Assembly: GCA_964523405.1 (NCBI GenBank)
Contig: CAZGAQ010000014.1
Span: 55,364-119,363, forward strand
Direction of reading: 5' to 3'
Source: CAZGAQ01 sp964523405
GTDB lineage: Bacteria > Planctomycetota > Phycisphaerae > UBA1845 > Fen-1342
Length of the DNA stretch: 64,000 nt
The translations under genes were made by a program, and so were the position numbers. The notes below the pieces were generated by a model. It saw only the letters and a program-made list of their open reading frames with translations, did no database searches and was not told the origin of the DNA. Below are positions 16,041 through 23,681 of this stretch, one piece after another. Each line of letters starts with the position of its first letter. The first letter of the stretch is position 1.

Positions 16041-17780
16041 ATGGTGATGGAGGTCTATACGGGCGCGCGGCCGGGACGGCCGCGGATCATCTTCCTCCTG
16101 GCGGCCGGTTTGCTCGTGGGCATGCTGGCGCTGGCGTGGGCGCAGGTGCGCGGCACGCGCGCGCTGGGACCCGAGCAGCGGGTGGGCCAGTTGCCGCTCT
16201 ACGTCCGCCTGCCTCTTAAGTGGCGCGGCGTTCCCGACCATCCCCAGACCTACGAACTCGCCGTCGAGGGCCGCGGACAGCGGCGCATCGAATTCGGCTA
16301 TCGCCGCGCGCCTGCGTACCAATCGGTACTTTCGGTACTGCGGCTCTTGCGCCTGGGCGAATCCGCGCTCGCGCCCGAGGTGCGGCCGGCCCGGATCGGG
16401 CGCTACGACGGTGTGGAAGTGCACTACATGGAGGTCCGTCGCCAGTGGCGGCGCTACGTGAAGGAACGCGAGCGGCTCGTGCGCTTCGCCACACTGCCCA
16501 ACGGACAACTTCTCTATGCCATCTACGAGCCGCTCGTGGACCTGCGGCCCGCGGACGAAGAGATCTTCGACGATGTCTGCCGAACGATCCGCACGGACGA
16601 CCCGCTCCTGAGCGGAACGGCGGATGCGCATCTGAGCCGGGCGGGGCTGAAGCTGCCGCTGGAACCGGACTGGCTCGTGGTCGGGCCCGATTACGACGTG
16701 CCCGGCGTGTACCTCGGAGGCACGGAAGATCATCTGCCGGCCTGGGCCTTGGGCATCTTCCGCACCTGGCTCAGTGCGGGGCGGACTCCGCGCGACCTGC
16801 TCGCGGATTTCGCGGCGGAATACTGGCGGCAGTGGGACCCGCCGCCGGAAATCCAATCCGTCCCGCGCCCCGACGGGGTCACGTTGCTGACCATGCGCAA
16901 TCCGCATTTTGGCCGTACCGAGGAGCCGATCCAAGCCGTGTGGATCGCGTCGCGCGCGCCCAATCTCACGGCGCTCATCTACGTGCAGGCCGGCGCGGCG
17001 AACGCCGAGCTGGCCGACGGGGTGGCCCGTCGTATTGCGCTTGATCTGGAACTGCAGCCGGTGGGGGAGTTCGCCACCCTCGCGGAACCAGAACAGGCGG
17101 GCCAGGCGCTGGCGGCCCAGTTGCGTACCGCCGGGCCGGTGGCGCGGTGGGGACGCGAACCAGTAGCGACGGACTACGGCGGACATGACGCGCTGAGCAC
17201 TTTGAATGTGTCCGTGCTGCGACGTGCGATCCAGCGCAACCCCGAGCGGGGTTATGAGGGGATTTTCCGCATCTGGCGCGGCGGCACGCGCAACGGCGCC
17301 CCTGATGAAGAGCAGGAATGGCGCGTAGACGCGCGCGCCGGTGTCTACGATGTCAAGACCAGCTTTCTCCTGGCCGGTGTTCCCGTGAAGACGCGTGAAC
17401 AGCGCCTGACGCCTGACGGCGACGTCACACGGCAGGTGGTGGTGCGTAACCAGGAGCAGACCTGGCGGTATCGCGCGGGCCCCGCGTTCGTTCCGCCTCC
17501 ACTGGAACCCGTGGTTTGCGGCTGGGTCGCGCGCGCTGAGGCGCCCAGCGCCATCAGCGAATGGTCTGCGCCGGTCGGCCCGGGCACCTATACCGCGCTA
17601 CTGCGGCAGCTCCCGGCGGACGGGAGGTTTCCGCGCGTCCTGGTCCAGGTCGACTACTGGCCAATCGGACATGTAGAGGCGTATGATGATGACCAGGCTG
17701 AACTGGTCTATCAGTTGTATCCGGCCGGCGAACTGCGGCGCGTCACGGAGGACGGACCCAGCCAGCCCCCGGACCACTGA
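16041..17780 (+). CDS. Unknown membrane-anchored protein
   Basis: A 579-residue protein I do not recognise. A single hydrophobic segment at residues 15-33 (IIFLLAAGLLVGMLALAWA) follows basic residues, so the protein is probably anchored with the remainder outside the membrane, or exported. The body is rich in Arg, Pro and beta-strand-like text (VEVHYMEVRRQWRRYVKER, GVTLLTMRNPHFG). No Cys pairs, repeats or known catalytic motif stand out. The next gene, 120 bases downstream on the same strand, is the tandem kinase; they may be co-transcribed. Confidence 0.7.
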   Translation: MVMEVYTGARPGRPRIIFLLAAGLLVGMLALAWAQVRGTRALGPEQRVGQLPLYVRLPLKWRGVPDHPQTYELAVEGRGQRRIEFGYRRAPAYQSVLSVLRLLRLGESALAPEVRPARIGRYDGVEVHYMEVRRQWRRYVKERERLVRFATLPNGQLLYAIYEPLVDLRPADEEIFDDVCRTIRTDDPLLSGTADAHLSRAGLKLPLEPDWLVVGPDYDVPGVYLGGTEDHLPAWALGIFRTWLSAGRTPRDLLADFAAEYWRQWDPPPEIQSVPRPDGVTLLTMRNPHFGRTEEPIQAVWIASRAPNLTALIYVQAGAANAELADGVARRIALDLELQPVGEFATLAEPEQAGQALAAQLRTAGPVARWGREPVATDYGGHDALSTLNVSVLRRAIQRNPERGYEGIFRIWRGGTRNGAPDEEQEWRVDARAGVYDVKTSFLLAGVPVKTREQRLTPDGDVTRQVVVRNQEQTWRYRAGPAFVPPPLEPVVCGWVARAEAPSAISEWSAPVGPGTYTALLRQLPADGRFPRVLVQVDYWPIGHVEAYDDDQAELVYQLYPAGELRRVTEDGPSQPPDH

Positions 17781-17900
17781 GTCCGCCGAAATGGGTTGAG
17801 TGGACATCTGGACACACCGTACAATCGCGGTATCGGGCAGTAGCGGGCGCACCGCGGCCCTGCGTGACGGTGTGCTCGCACAAGCAGGAAACTCTCGTAC

Positions 17901-19754
17901 GTGACGTTTTCCACACTGGCACCAGCCTCAGTCACGGGCAGTCCGACGGCCGGCGCACCAACCGCCGTCGCCCCGGCGGAGAGTTCGCTCGCGGGCACGT
18001 TCGACGGCCTGTCGTGGGTCTACCGCCCCGGCGGTGATCGTCTGCTGCACGCCCTCACGGTGGACGCCTGGCGTGATCCTGCCGCGCAGGGCTGGCAACG
18101 CGTCAAGCTGAACGCGCGCCGCGAGGTCTGGCGTGCCGTCATCCTGAATACGCCCTACTACCTGAAGTACTACTTCTGCCGCCCCGTGCGCGGCTTCTTC
18201 ATGCGCCTGCTGGATCGCAGCGCCTGCCGCGACGAATACGATGGCGGCCTGTTCGCGCTGCGCTCCGGCATTCCGGCGGTACGCCCGGTCGCCTACACGC
18301 TCAACGCCCGTTGCGGCTCGCGGACCTGCGCCATCCTGATCACCGAGGCGGTGGAACCCGCGCTGCCGCTCAACGAGTTCTGGCTGCAACTGCAATCAGA
18401 TCGGGACACACCGCGCCGCCGACGCGATACCGCCTCCTTGGCGGAGCTCCTGGCCCAGACGATCGCTCGCTCGCACCAAGCGGGTTTCGAACATCTGGAC
18501 ATGCACGTGGCCAACATCCTCGTGCAGCCCACGGCGCCGCGCCGCTACCGGACACTCTTCATAGACCTGCACAGTGCCCGCCGCGGCGTGCCGATCTCCG
18601 ATCGGGCCGTCGTACGCAACCTCGCACAACTCAACCAGTGGTTCCGCAAGCACAGCACAACGGGCGACCGCCTGCGGTTCCTCCGCGCTTACCTGCGCTG
18701 GCGCGACGAGTACGAGCACACGTGCGAACACAGCCGCCCGCTGGGCCTCAGCTTCACCCAGCTCGTGACCGCACTCGACACCGCAGCCCGAAAGCACGCC
18801 CACAAGCTCGGCACAAGGCGCGACCACCGCGTCCTGCGCGACGGCCGGTACTTCACGAAGCTCAAGCTCGCCGGCGGCTGGCGCGGGATGGCGGTCGCCT
18901 GCTGCAAGCAACCGACCCAAGAGTCGGCGGCGTCACGCCTGGTATTCGAGCGCGACTGGTGGCAACGGCAACTGGCCGATCCACTCCGCTGGTTCAGGGA
19001 AACGCCTGAGGTGCTGACCTGCAAGGACTCGCACTCCGCGGCCGTATGCCGCGCGATCCTGCCGCATCCGGGCGGACCGGTGCCCGTCATCATCAAGCGG
19101 CCGCGGGCGCGCAACTGGCGCCGGGCGCTAGCGCGGCTCTGGCCGCCGTCGCGGAGTACACGCGGGTGGCGGATGGGGCATGCGCTGCTGCATCGGGACG
19201 TGGCCACAGCGCGACCGCTGGCGGTGCTGGAGCGGCGCTGGGGGCCCTTCGTGCGGGACAGCCTGCTAATTACGGAGGCGCTGCCGGACGCGGTGGATTT
19301 GGAGGCGTATCTCCGTCAGCAGGGCGCGCGACGTACGGCCGCCGAGTGGTACGCGCTAAAACGCGACCTGTGCGCGCGGCTGGTGGCCAAGCTGCAGCGG
19401 CTGCAGGAGCGCGGGTTTGACCATCGGGACTGCAAGGCCAGCAACATCCTGGTGCTGGCCAGTCCGCCGCGCAAGCTGATGTGGATCGACATGGACGGGC
19501 TGCGTTACGCGGGCCCGCTATCTCATGAGCGGCGCTGTCAGCCCCTGGTGCGCCTGCATGTGAGCCTGCTGGGCGTGCCGGGGCTGACGCGCACCGACCG
19601 CGTGCGGTTCCTGAAAGACTACTTCACGTGCTTTGGCTCGAAACCGGAGGCATGGCGGCAGGTCTGGCGGGAGCTGTCGCGCACCGCGGAGGAGAAGATA
19701 CGAGCCAAGGCCACCCGCCGCGAGTGGAAGTTGAAACACTACGGGCGGGAATAG
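17901..19754 (+). CDS. Tandem WaaP/KdkA-like lipopolysaccharide kinase (two kinase-like domains)
   Basis: A 617-residue cytoplasmic protein with two copies of an aminoglycoside/LPS-kinase fold. Copy 1 (about 40-290) has the catalytic-loop motif HLDMHVANIL at 198-207 and the DFG-equivalent FIDLHSA near 222. Copy 2 (about 310-610) has HRDCKASNIL at 508-517 and WIDMDG near 530. Copy 2 matches the HxDxxxxN pattern of WaaP/KdkA kinases, which phosphorylate heptose or Kdo of lipid A core. Copy 1 keeps His, Asp and Asn. The start is GTG 17901 with AGGAA upstream. Both copies could be active, or one regulatory. Acting on lipopolysaccharide core would fit an outer-membrane bacterium. Confidence 0.75.
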   Translation: MTFSTLAPASVTGSPTAGAPTAVAPAESSLAGTFDGLSWVYRPGGDRLLHALTVDAWRDPAAQGWQRVKLNARREVWRAVILNTPYYLKYYFCRPVRGFFMRLLDRSACRDEYDGGLFALRSGIPAVRPVAYTLNARCGSRTCAILITEAVEPALPLNEFWLQLQSDRDTPRRRRDTASLAELLAQTIARSHQAGFEHLDMHVANILVQPTAPRRYRTLFIDLHSARRGVPISDRAVVRNLAQLNQWFRKHSTTGDRLRFLRAYLRWRDEYEHTCEHSRPLGLSFTQLVTALDTAARKHAHKLGTRRDHRVLRDGRYFTKLKLAGGWRGMAVACCKQPTQESAASRLVFERDWWQRQLADPLRWFRETPEVLTCKDSHSAAVCRAILPHPGGPVPVIIKRPRARNWRRALARLWPPSRSTRGWRMGHALLHRDVATARPLAVLERRWGPFVRDSLLITEALPDAVDLEAYLRQQGARRTAAEWYALKRDLCARLVAKLQRLQERGFDHRDCKASNILVLASPPRKLMWIDMDGLRYAGPLSHERRCQPLVRLHVSLLGVPGLTRTDRVRFLKDYFTCFGSKPEAWRQVWRELSRTAEEKIRAKATRREWKLKHYGRE

Positions 19755-19790
19755 GGCTTCGGCCGCAGCCGGACGCGCTATCCCCGCCCG
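19742..19790. terminator. Bidirectional hairpin between kinase and nfnB genes
   Basis: A 13-bp stem with one mismatch (CGGGCGGGAATAG / CTATCCCCGCCCG) encloses a 23-base loop. It overlaps the kinase stop codon and sits 20 bases past the nfnB stop on the other strand. It is followed by CTCTTCACTT on the plus strand. Confidence 0.5.
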
Positions 19791-19809
19791 CTCTTCACTT
19801 CCCCCGATC

Positions 19810-21288
19810 CTATTGGGGGGTCGCGCAGCCCGGCTTGGCGCAACTCGGCGCCGGCGTCGGTAACTGCGCCAGCCCGTGCTTTGTCCGGACGTACTGGTCG
19901 ATCGCCACGGCCGACTTCTTGCCGTCGCCCATCGCCAAAATCACGGTGGCGGAGCCGCGGACGATGTCGCCACCGGCAAACACGCCCGGCAGACTCGTCG
20001 CGCCGTGCTCATTGGCTTCGATGTAGCCCCACTTGTTGAGCTTCAGCGCCGGGGTGGCCTGCGTCAGCAGCGGGTTCGAACGCGTCCCAATCGCCATGAT
20101 CACCAGGTCGCAGTCAATTACGTGCTCGGAACCCTTGACCGGCACCGGCTTGCGGCGGCCGCTGTCGTCCGGCTCGCCCAGCTCCATCTTGATGCACTCG
20201 ACGCCGACCGCCCAGCCGTCCTTGTTGCCAACAATGCGAATGGGGTTCGTCAACATGCGGAAGTCGATGCCTTCCTCTTCCGCGTGGTGCACTTCCTCCA
20301 CGCGGGCGGGCATCTCTTCGCGGCTGCGGCGATAGACCAACATGGCATCCTTGGCGCCCAACCGCTTGGCCGTGCGGACGGAGTCCATCGCGACGTTGCC
20401 ACCACCCACGACGACGACGCGGTCGCCGCGAACGATCGGCGTGTCGGCCTCGGGGAACTCGTACGCCCGCATCAAGTTGCTGCGCGTCAGGTACTCGTTG
20501 GCGGAGTAGACGCCCTTGAGGTTCTCGCCCGGGATGTTCATGAACATCGGCAGACCGGCACCGTTGGCAACGAAGATCGCCGAGTAGCCTTCCTCGTTGA
20601 GCAGCTCGTCAATCGTGAACGTGCGGCCGATGACGACGTTGCAGACGATCTTCACGCCCATCTGGCGGAGCCGATCGACCTCGGCATCGATGATCTTATT
20701 AGGCAGGCGGAACTCGGGGATGCCGTAGGTGAGCACGCCGCCGGGACCGTGCAGAGCCTCAAAGACGGTGACGCTGTGGCCCTTCTTGGCGAGTTCGCCC
20801 GCGCAGGTCAGGCCGGCCGGCCCGGAGCCGACGACCGCCACCTTGATGCCTGTGGCGGGCGCGAGCAGCGTCTTCATTTCCAGGTTTTCGCGGGCCCAGT
20901 CGGCGACGTAGCGCTCCAGGTGCCCGACCGCGACCGGGCGGCCGTTCTTGCCCTTGGCGCGGATGCACACCTGCTCGCACTGCTCTTCCTGCGGGCAGAC
21001 GCGGCCGGTGATGCCCGGCAGCGCGTTGGCGGACAGGAGCAGTTCGGCGGCGCCCTTCATGTCGCCCTCGGCGACGCGCTCCAGGAAGCCGGGGATGTCG
21101 ATGCCGACGGGGCAGCCGTAGGTGCACTTGCCATCCTTGCACTGCAGGCAGCGCACGGCCTCGCGGGCGGCCAGCGCCTCGGAGAAGCCCAGGTTGACCT
21201 CTTTGAAGTCGCGATTGCGCTCGTGGGGGTCACGCTCGGGCATGTGCTGGCGTTCGATCGCCATACGCTCTTTGGGGGTCAGTGGCAT
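19810..21288 (-). CDS. nfnB: NfnB / glutamate-synthase-small-subunit-like NADPH oxidoreductase
   Basis: A 492-residue flavoprotein. N-terminal cysteines CLQCKDGKCTYGCPVGIDIP and CPQEEQCEQVC bind two [4Fe-4S] clusters. VAVVGSGPAGLTCAGELAKKGHSVTVFE is the FAD Rossmann motif and VVVVGGGNVAMDSVRTAKRLGA the NAD(P) motif. The C-terminal GVFAGGDIVRGSATVILAMGDGKKSAVAID is the family end. Alone it could be called GltD, but no large glutamate synthase subunit is adjacent, and the gene follows an NfnA-type partner on the same strand. The pair therefore matches NADH-dependent ferredoxin:NADP oxidoreductase, a bifurcating transhydrogenase. ATG 21288 has GGAGATG upstream. Confidence 0.87.
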   Translation of the reverse strand: MPLTPKERMAIERQHMPERDPHERNRDFKEVNLGFSEALAAREAVRCLQCKDGKCTYGCPVGIDIPGFLERVAEGDMKGAAELLLSANALPGITGRVCPQEEQCEQVCIRAKGKNGRPVAVGHLERYVADWARENLEMKTLLAPATGIKVAVVGSGPAGLTCAGELAKKGHSVTVFEALHGPGGVLTYGIPEFRLPNKIIDAEVDRLRQMGVKIVCNVVIGRTFTIDELLNEEGYSAIFVANGAGLPMFMNIPGENLKGVYSANEYLTRSNLMRAYEFPEADTPIVRGDRVVVVGGGNVAMDSVRTAKRLGAKDAMLVYRRSREEMPARVEEVHHAEEEGIDFRMLTNPIRIVGNKDGWAVGVECIKMELGEPDDSGRRKPVPVKGSEHVIDCDLVIMAIGTRSNPLLTQATPALKLNKWGYIEANEHGATSLPGVFAGGDIVRGSATVILAMGDGKKSAVAIDQYVRTKHGLAQLPTPAPSCAKPGCATPQ

Positions 21289-21345
21289 TGAACATCTCCA
21301 ACCGAATCGCGGTTCTGCGTTCGCAAGCGAAAGGGAAGAGGGGTA

Positions 21346-21365
21346 GGGACAAGTGTCAGGTGACA
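21346..21365 (+). repeat. Dispersed 20-bp element GGGACAAGTGYCAGGTGACA, copy 1
   Basis: Copy 1 (with T at the Y position) lies in the nfnA-nfnB gap and forms one arm of the hairpin there. Copy 2 at 39898-39917 differs at one base and lies upstream of the sigma factor gene. Two intergenic copies nearly 20 kb apart suggest a family of short repeats. Confidence 0.5.
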
Positions 21366-21408
21366 AAGGACAGGACACGCAGGACATTCCGTGCCGGTCA
21401 CCTGGCAC
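21353..21408. other. Hairpin in the nfnA-nfnB intergenic gap
   Basis: GTGTCAGGTGAC (21353-21364) pairs with GTCACCTGGCAC (21397-21408): 12 positions with one G-U pair, 32-base loop. It lies between the stop of nfnA and the start of nfnB, where it could stabilise or separate the two parts of the message. Confidence 0.45.
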
Positions 21409-21417
21409 CGGCGCGCG

Positions 21418-22263
21418 TCACCCCAGTCCGATCTTGCACTCATGCTCGTAGCGGTCCAGCGCCGTCTTCTCCTGCGCCTTGTAGGCCCCGAGGCGGTCCC
21501 ACAGCTCCGCGTAGTCGACCTCGTGGCCGTCGAATTCCGGGCCGTCGACACAGGCGAACTTGGTTTTGCCGGCGATGGTCACGCGGCAGCCGCCGCACAT
21601 GCCCGTGCCGTCGACCATGATCGGGTTCAGCGAGACGATCGTCTTGATGCCCAGCGGACGCGTCAGCTCGGAAATCGCCTTCATCATCGGCACCGGCCCG
21701 GCGCAATAGACCACGCCGATCGGTTTCGCTGGGTCCGCAATCAACTCGCGCAGCTTGTCCGCCACGGTGCCCTTGAAGCCGTAGCTGCCGTCATCGGTCG
21801 TCGCGTAGACCGCATCGCTGACGCGCTTCAGTTCCTCTTCCAGGACAACGAGCTCCTTCGTCCGCCCGCCGGTGATGGCCGAGACGTAGCAGCCCACGTC
21901 GCGCAGGGCCTTGGCCAGGGGGTAGATCACGGCCGTCCCGACGCCGCCGCCGACGAGCACGGCGTGCCCGACCTTGTGGATCTCGGTCGGATGGCCGAGC
22001 GGGCCCATCACGTCGAGGATCGTGTCACCCTTGTTCTTGGCGAAGAGCATCTTGGTCGTCTTGCCGATGGCCTTGACGATCAGCTCGATCGTGCCCGCTT
22101 TCGGGTCGGCGTCGGCCATCGTCAGCGGGATGCGTTCGCCACCGTCGACGAGCCGCAGGATCACGAACTGCCCGGGCTGGCGATGCTTGGCGACGAGCGG
22201 TGCTTCAATGCGGAACCATTTGACGTCGGAGGCGAGTTGACGAGTGTCGAGAATCCGAAACAT
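21418..22263 (-). CDS. nfnA: NfnA / sulfide dehydrogenase-type ferredoxin-NADP reductase subunit
   Basis: A 281-residue protein with a ferredoxin-reductase fold: an FAD-binding segment (GQFVILRLVDGGERIPLTMAD) and NAD(P)-binding GHAVLVGGGVGTAVIYPLAKAL. A C-terminal [2Fe-2S] motif follows (GTGMCGGCRVTIAGKTKFACVDGPEFDGHEVD). These match NfnA/SudB. With the downstream nfnB product it would couple NADH and reduced ferredoxin to NADP reduction. ATG 22263 gives the usual family N-terminus (FRILDTRQLASDVKWFRIEAP). The gap to nfnB is 129 bases and contains a hairpin, so the two are probably one transcript with a processed or structured spacer. Confidence 0.88.
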   Translation of the reverse strand: MFRILDTRQLASDVKWFRIEAPLVAKHRQPGQFVILRLVDGGERIPLTMADADPKAGTIELIVKAIGKTTKMLFAKNKGDTILDVMGPLGHPTEIHKVGHAVLVGGGVGTAVIYPLAKALRDVGCYVSAITGGRTKELVVLEEELKRVSDAVYATTDDGSYGFKGTVADKLRELIADPAKPIGVVYCAGPVPMMKAISELTRPLGIKTIVSLNPIMVDGTGMCGGCRVTIAGKTKFACVDGPEFDGHEVDYAELWDRLGAYKAQEKTALDRYEHECKIGLG

Positions 22264-22521
22264 CCGTGGCTCTCTTGTGGGTCGATTTATCCGGTAGGCG
22301 CGAACGTGATTATGGCGGAATCGCCCCCCGAAAGCAAACGCGCCCGGCCGGCGACCAGCGGACACCTGCGCGGCGAGCGGCAGGGCCGACCGCGCTCGGG
22401 TCACGGCCGGCGTGCGCCCGGCACGTCGCACAGGCCTCGATGCGGGATGGATTTACGCTGACTGGAAGAGGGGGAAGACTGCCCGCAACGCGGCCACGGG
22501 CATCCCCAGGGCCCAAAGGAG

Positions 22522-22567
22522 CCGGCGGGTTCCTCCGCTGGGCTGAACAGCGGAGGAAACCCGCCGG
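22522..22567. repeat. Long near-perfect inverted repeat (19-bp stem)
   Basis: CCGGCGGGTTCCTCCGCTG (22522-22540) pairs with 22548-22567 with a single bulged A, closing a 7-base loop GGCTGAA. No T-run follows on either strand. Its position between two divergent starts argues against a simple terminator. Confidence 0.6.
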
Positions 22568-22649
22568 GGATGAACGCCTGGCTGGGAACGACCGGCGTTC
22601 TACTCCACACGCGCCAGGAGATCGGTCCCCGCGCGGAGGTTACGGTACT

Positions 22650-22735
22650 GAACTGCCGAGTGCGATTCGAACCACTGGCACGAATGATGTTCCGGAGCTC
22701 CCATATGGATGGCCAGTGGAAGCCCTCGGCAGTTC
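22650..22735. ncRNA. 86-nt two-helix inverted repeat, candidate structured RNA
   Basis: An 11-bp perfect outer stem (GAACTGCCGAG 22650-22660 with CTCGGCAGTTC 22725-22735) and an 8-bp inner stem (CCACTGGC 22672-22679 with GCCAGTGG 22712-22719) are separated by an asymmetric internal loop. They enclose a 32-base apical region. The internal loop holds GATTCGAACC, whose complement resembles a tRNA T-loop box, but the remaining tRNA arms are absent. Strand and expression are unknown; it lies in the upstream region of the nitroreductase gene. Confidence 0.35.
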
Positions 22736-22913
22736 GCGATTCCCTCTAGTTGTTGGCCGAACACGGACTCCGATCCGTCGTGCTTCTATTCGTAAGACGC
22801 CCCCCGTTATTCGAGCCGGACAGGAAATCGTGACGCCTATAATCAAGAGCCAAGTCGGCCGGTACGCTCGGTACCGCTCCGGAACGCCAGATCACCCCCC
22901 TGGAGACCACCAC

Positions 22914-23519
22914 ATGAGCCATTCGGCGACCACCCGCTTCCCCTTGCACGAACTGCTTCGGGAGCGCTGGAGCCCGCTCGCTTTCTCCGATCGCCCCGTC
23001 GCTTCCGATGTGCTCGGCAGCCTGCTGGAGGCCGCCCGCTGGGCTCCCTCCTGTTACAACGAGCAGCCCTGGGCCCTCCTCTTCGCGCAGCGCAGCGAGC
23101 CGGCTGAGTTCGAGCGATTGGCAAGCTGTCTGGTCGACGCCAACCGCGTATGGGCCGGGCGCGCGCCCGTGCTCGGCATCGCCGTGGCGAAGCTCAACTT
23201 CGACCGCACCGGCCAGCCAAACGCACACGCGTGGTACGACCTGGGGCAAGCCATGGCGCTGCTCTCCGTGCAAGCCGTAGCGCTAGGGCTATGCGTGCAC
23301 CAGATGGCCGGATTCGATCCGCAGCGGGCTCGTGAGGCCTGTGCGATCCCAGCAACCCACGTAGCAGCCACGATGTTCGCGCTGGGCTACTATGGCAAGC
23401 CTGCCGATCTGCCCGATAACCTGCGCGCGCGCGAGGCCGCCGTGCGAGCGCGAAAGCGACTGGACACGTTCGTGTTCGCCGGCCGCTGGGGAGTGGTTCC
23501 CCCGCTGGCGACCCACTGA
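22914..23519 (+). CDS. Nitroreductase family protein
   Basis: A 201-residue FMN-dependent oxidoreductase of the nitroreductase fold. The N-terminal LLRERWSPLAFSDRPVASDVLGSLLEAARWAPSCYNEQPWALLFA is the family's flavin-binding start (RRSxRxF...ARxAPSxxNxQPW). WYDLGQAMALLSVQAVALGL and FALGYYGKP are the later blocks. It likely reduces quinones or nitro compounds with NAD(P)H; the true substrate is unknown. ATG 22914 has TGGAGA 8 bases upstream. The long upstream open frame is not part of the protein. Confidence 0.88.
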   Translation: MSHSATTRFPLHELLRERWSPLAFSDRPVASDVLGSLLEAARWAPSCYNEQPWALLFAQRSEPAEFERLASCLVDANRVWAGRAPVLGIAVAKLNFDRTGQPNAHAWYDLGQAMALLSVQAVALGLCVHQMAGFDPQRAREACAIPATHVAATMFALGYYGKPADLPDNLRAREAAVRARKRLDTFVFAGRWGVVPPLATH

Positions 23520-23681
23520 GTGCCGTTGCGTCCCGATAACACGACGAGGTCGGGGATTTCCTTGTTTCGCCACGCCGATGCCGGTACTGTGCAGGGAGGA
23601 TAGCAGGGAATGATACCCGTGTGAGCGCGGGGCCATAGCCCGTGCAGACTGATTCGAATCGTTGGGGGCAGGAGCGTTGGG

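Larger units (their letters stand above)
22264..22913. other. 650-bp divergent gap with two strong inverted repeats
   Basis: The space between the divergent starts of nfnA and the nitroreductase gene. A plus-strand frame is open through it but its text has no family similarity. Two large hairpins (22522-22567 and 22650-22735) are the notable content. No clear sigma-70 promoter was identified with confidence. Confidence 0.5.

Noticed and set aside
19810..21288. Glutamate synthase small subunit as the final name
   Set aside because: The large subunit is absent and the adjacent NfnA-type subunit makes NfnB the better reading.
22650..22735. tRNA on the minus strand
   Set aside because: A GGTTCGAATC box is present, but no correct T-stem, D-arm or anticodon arm can be drawn around it.
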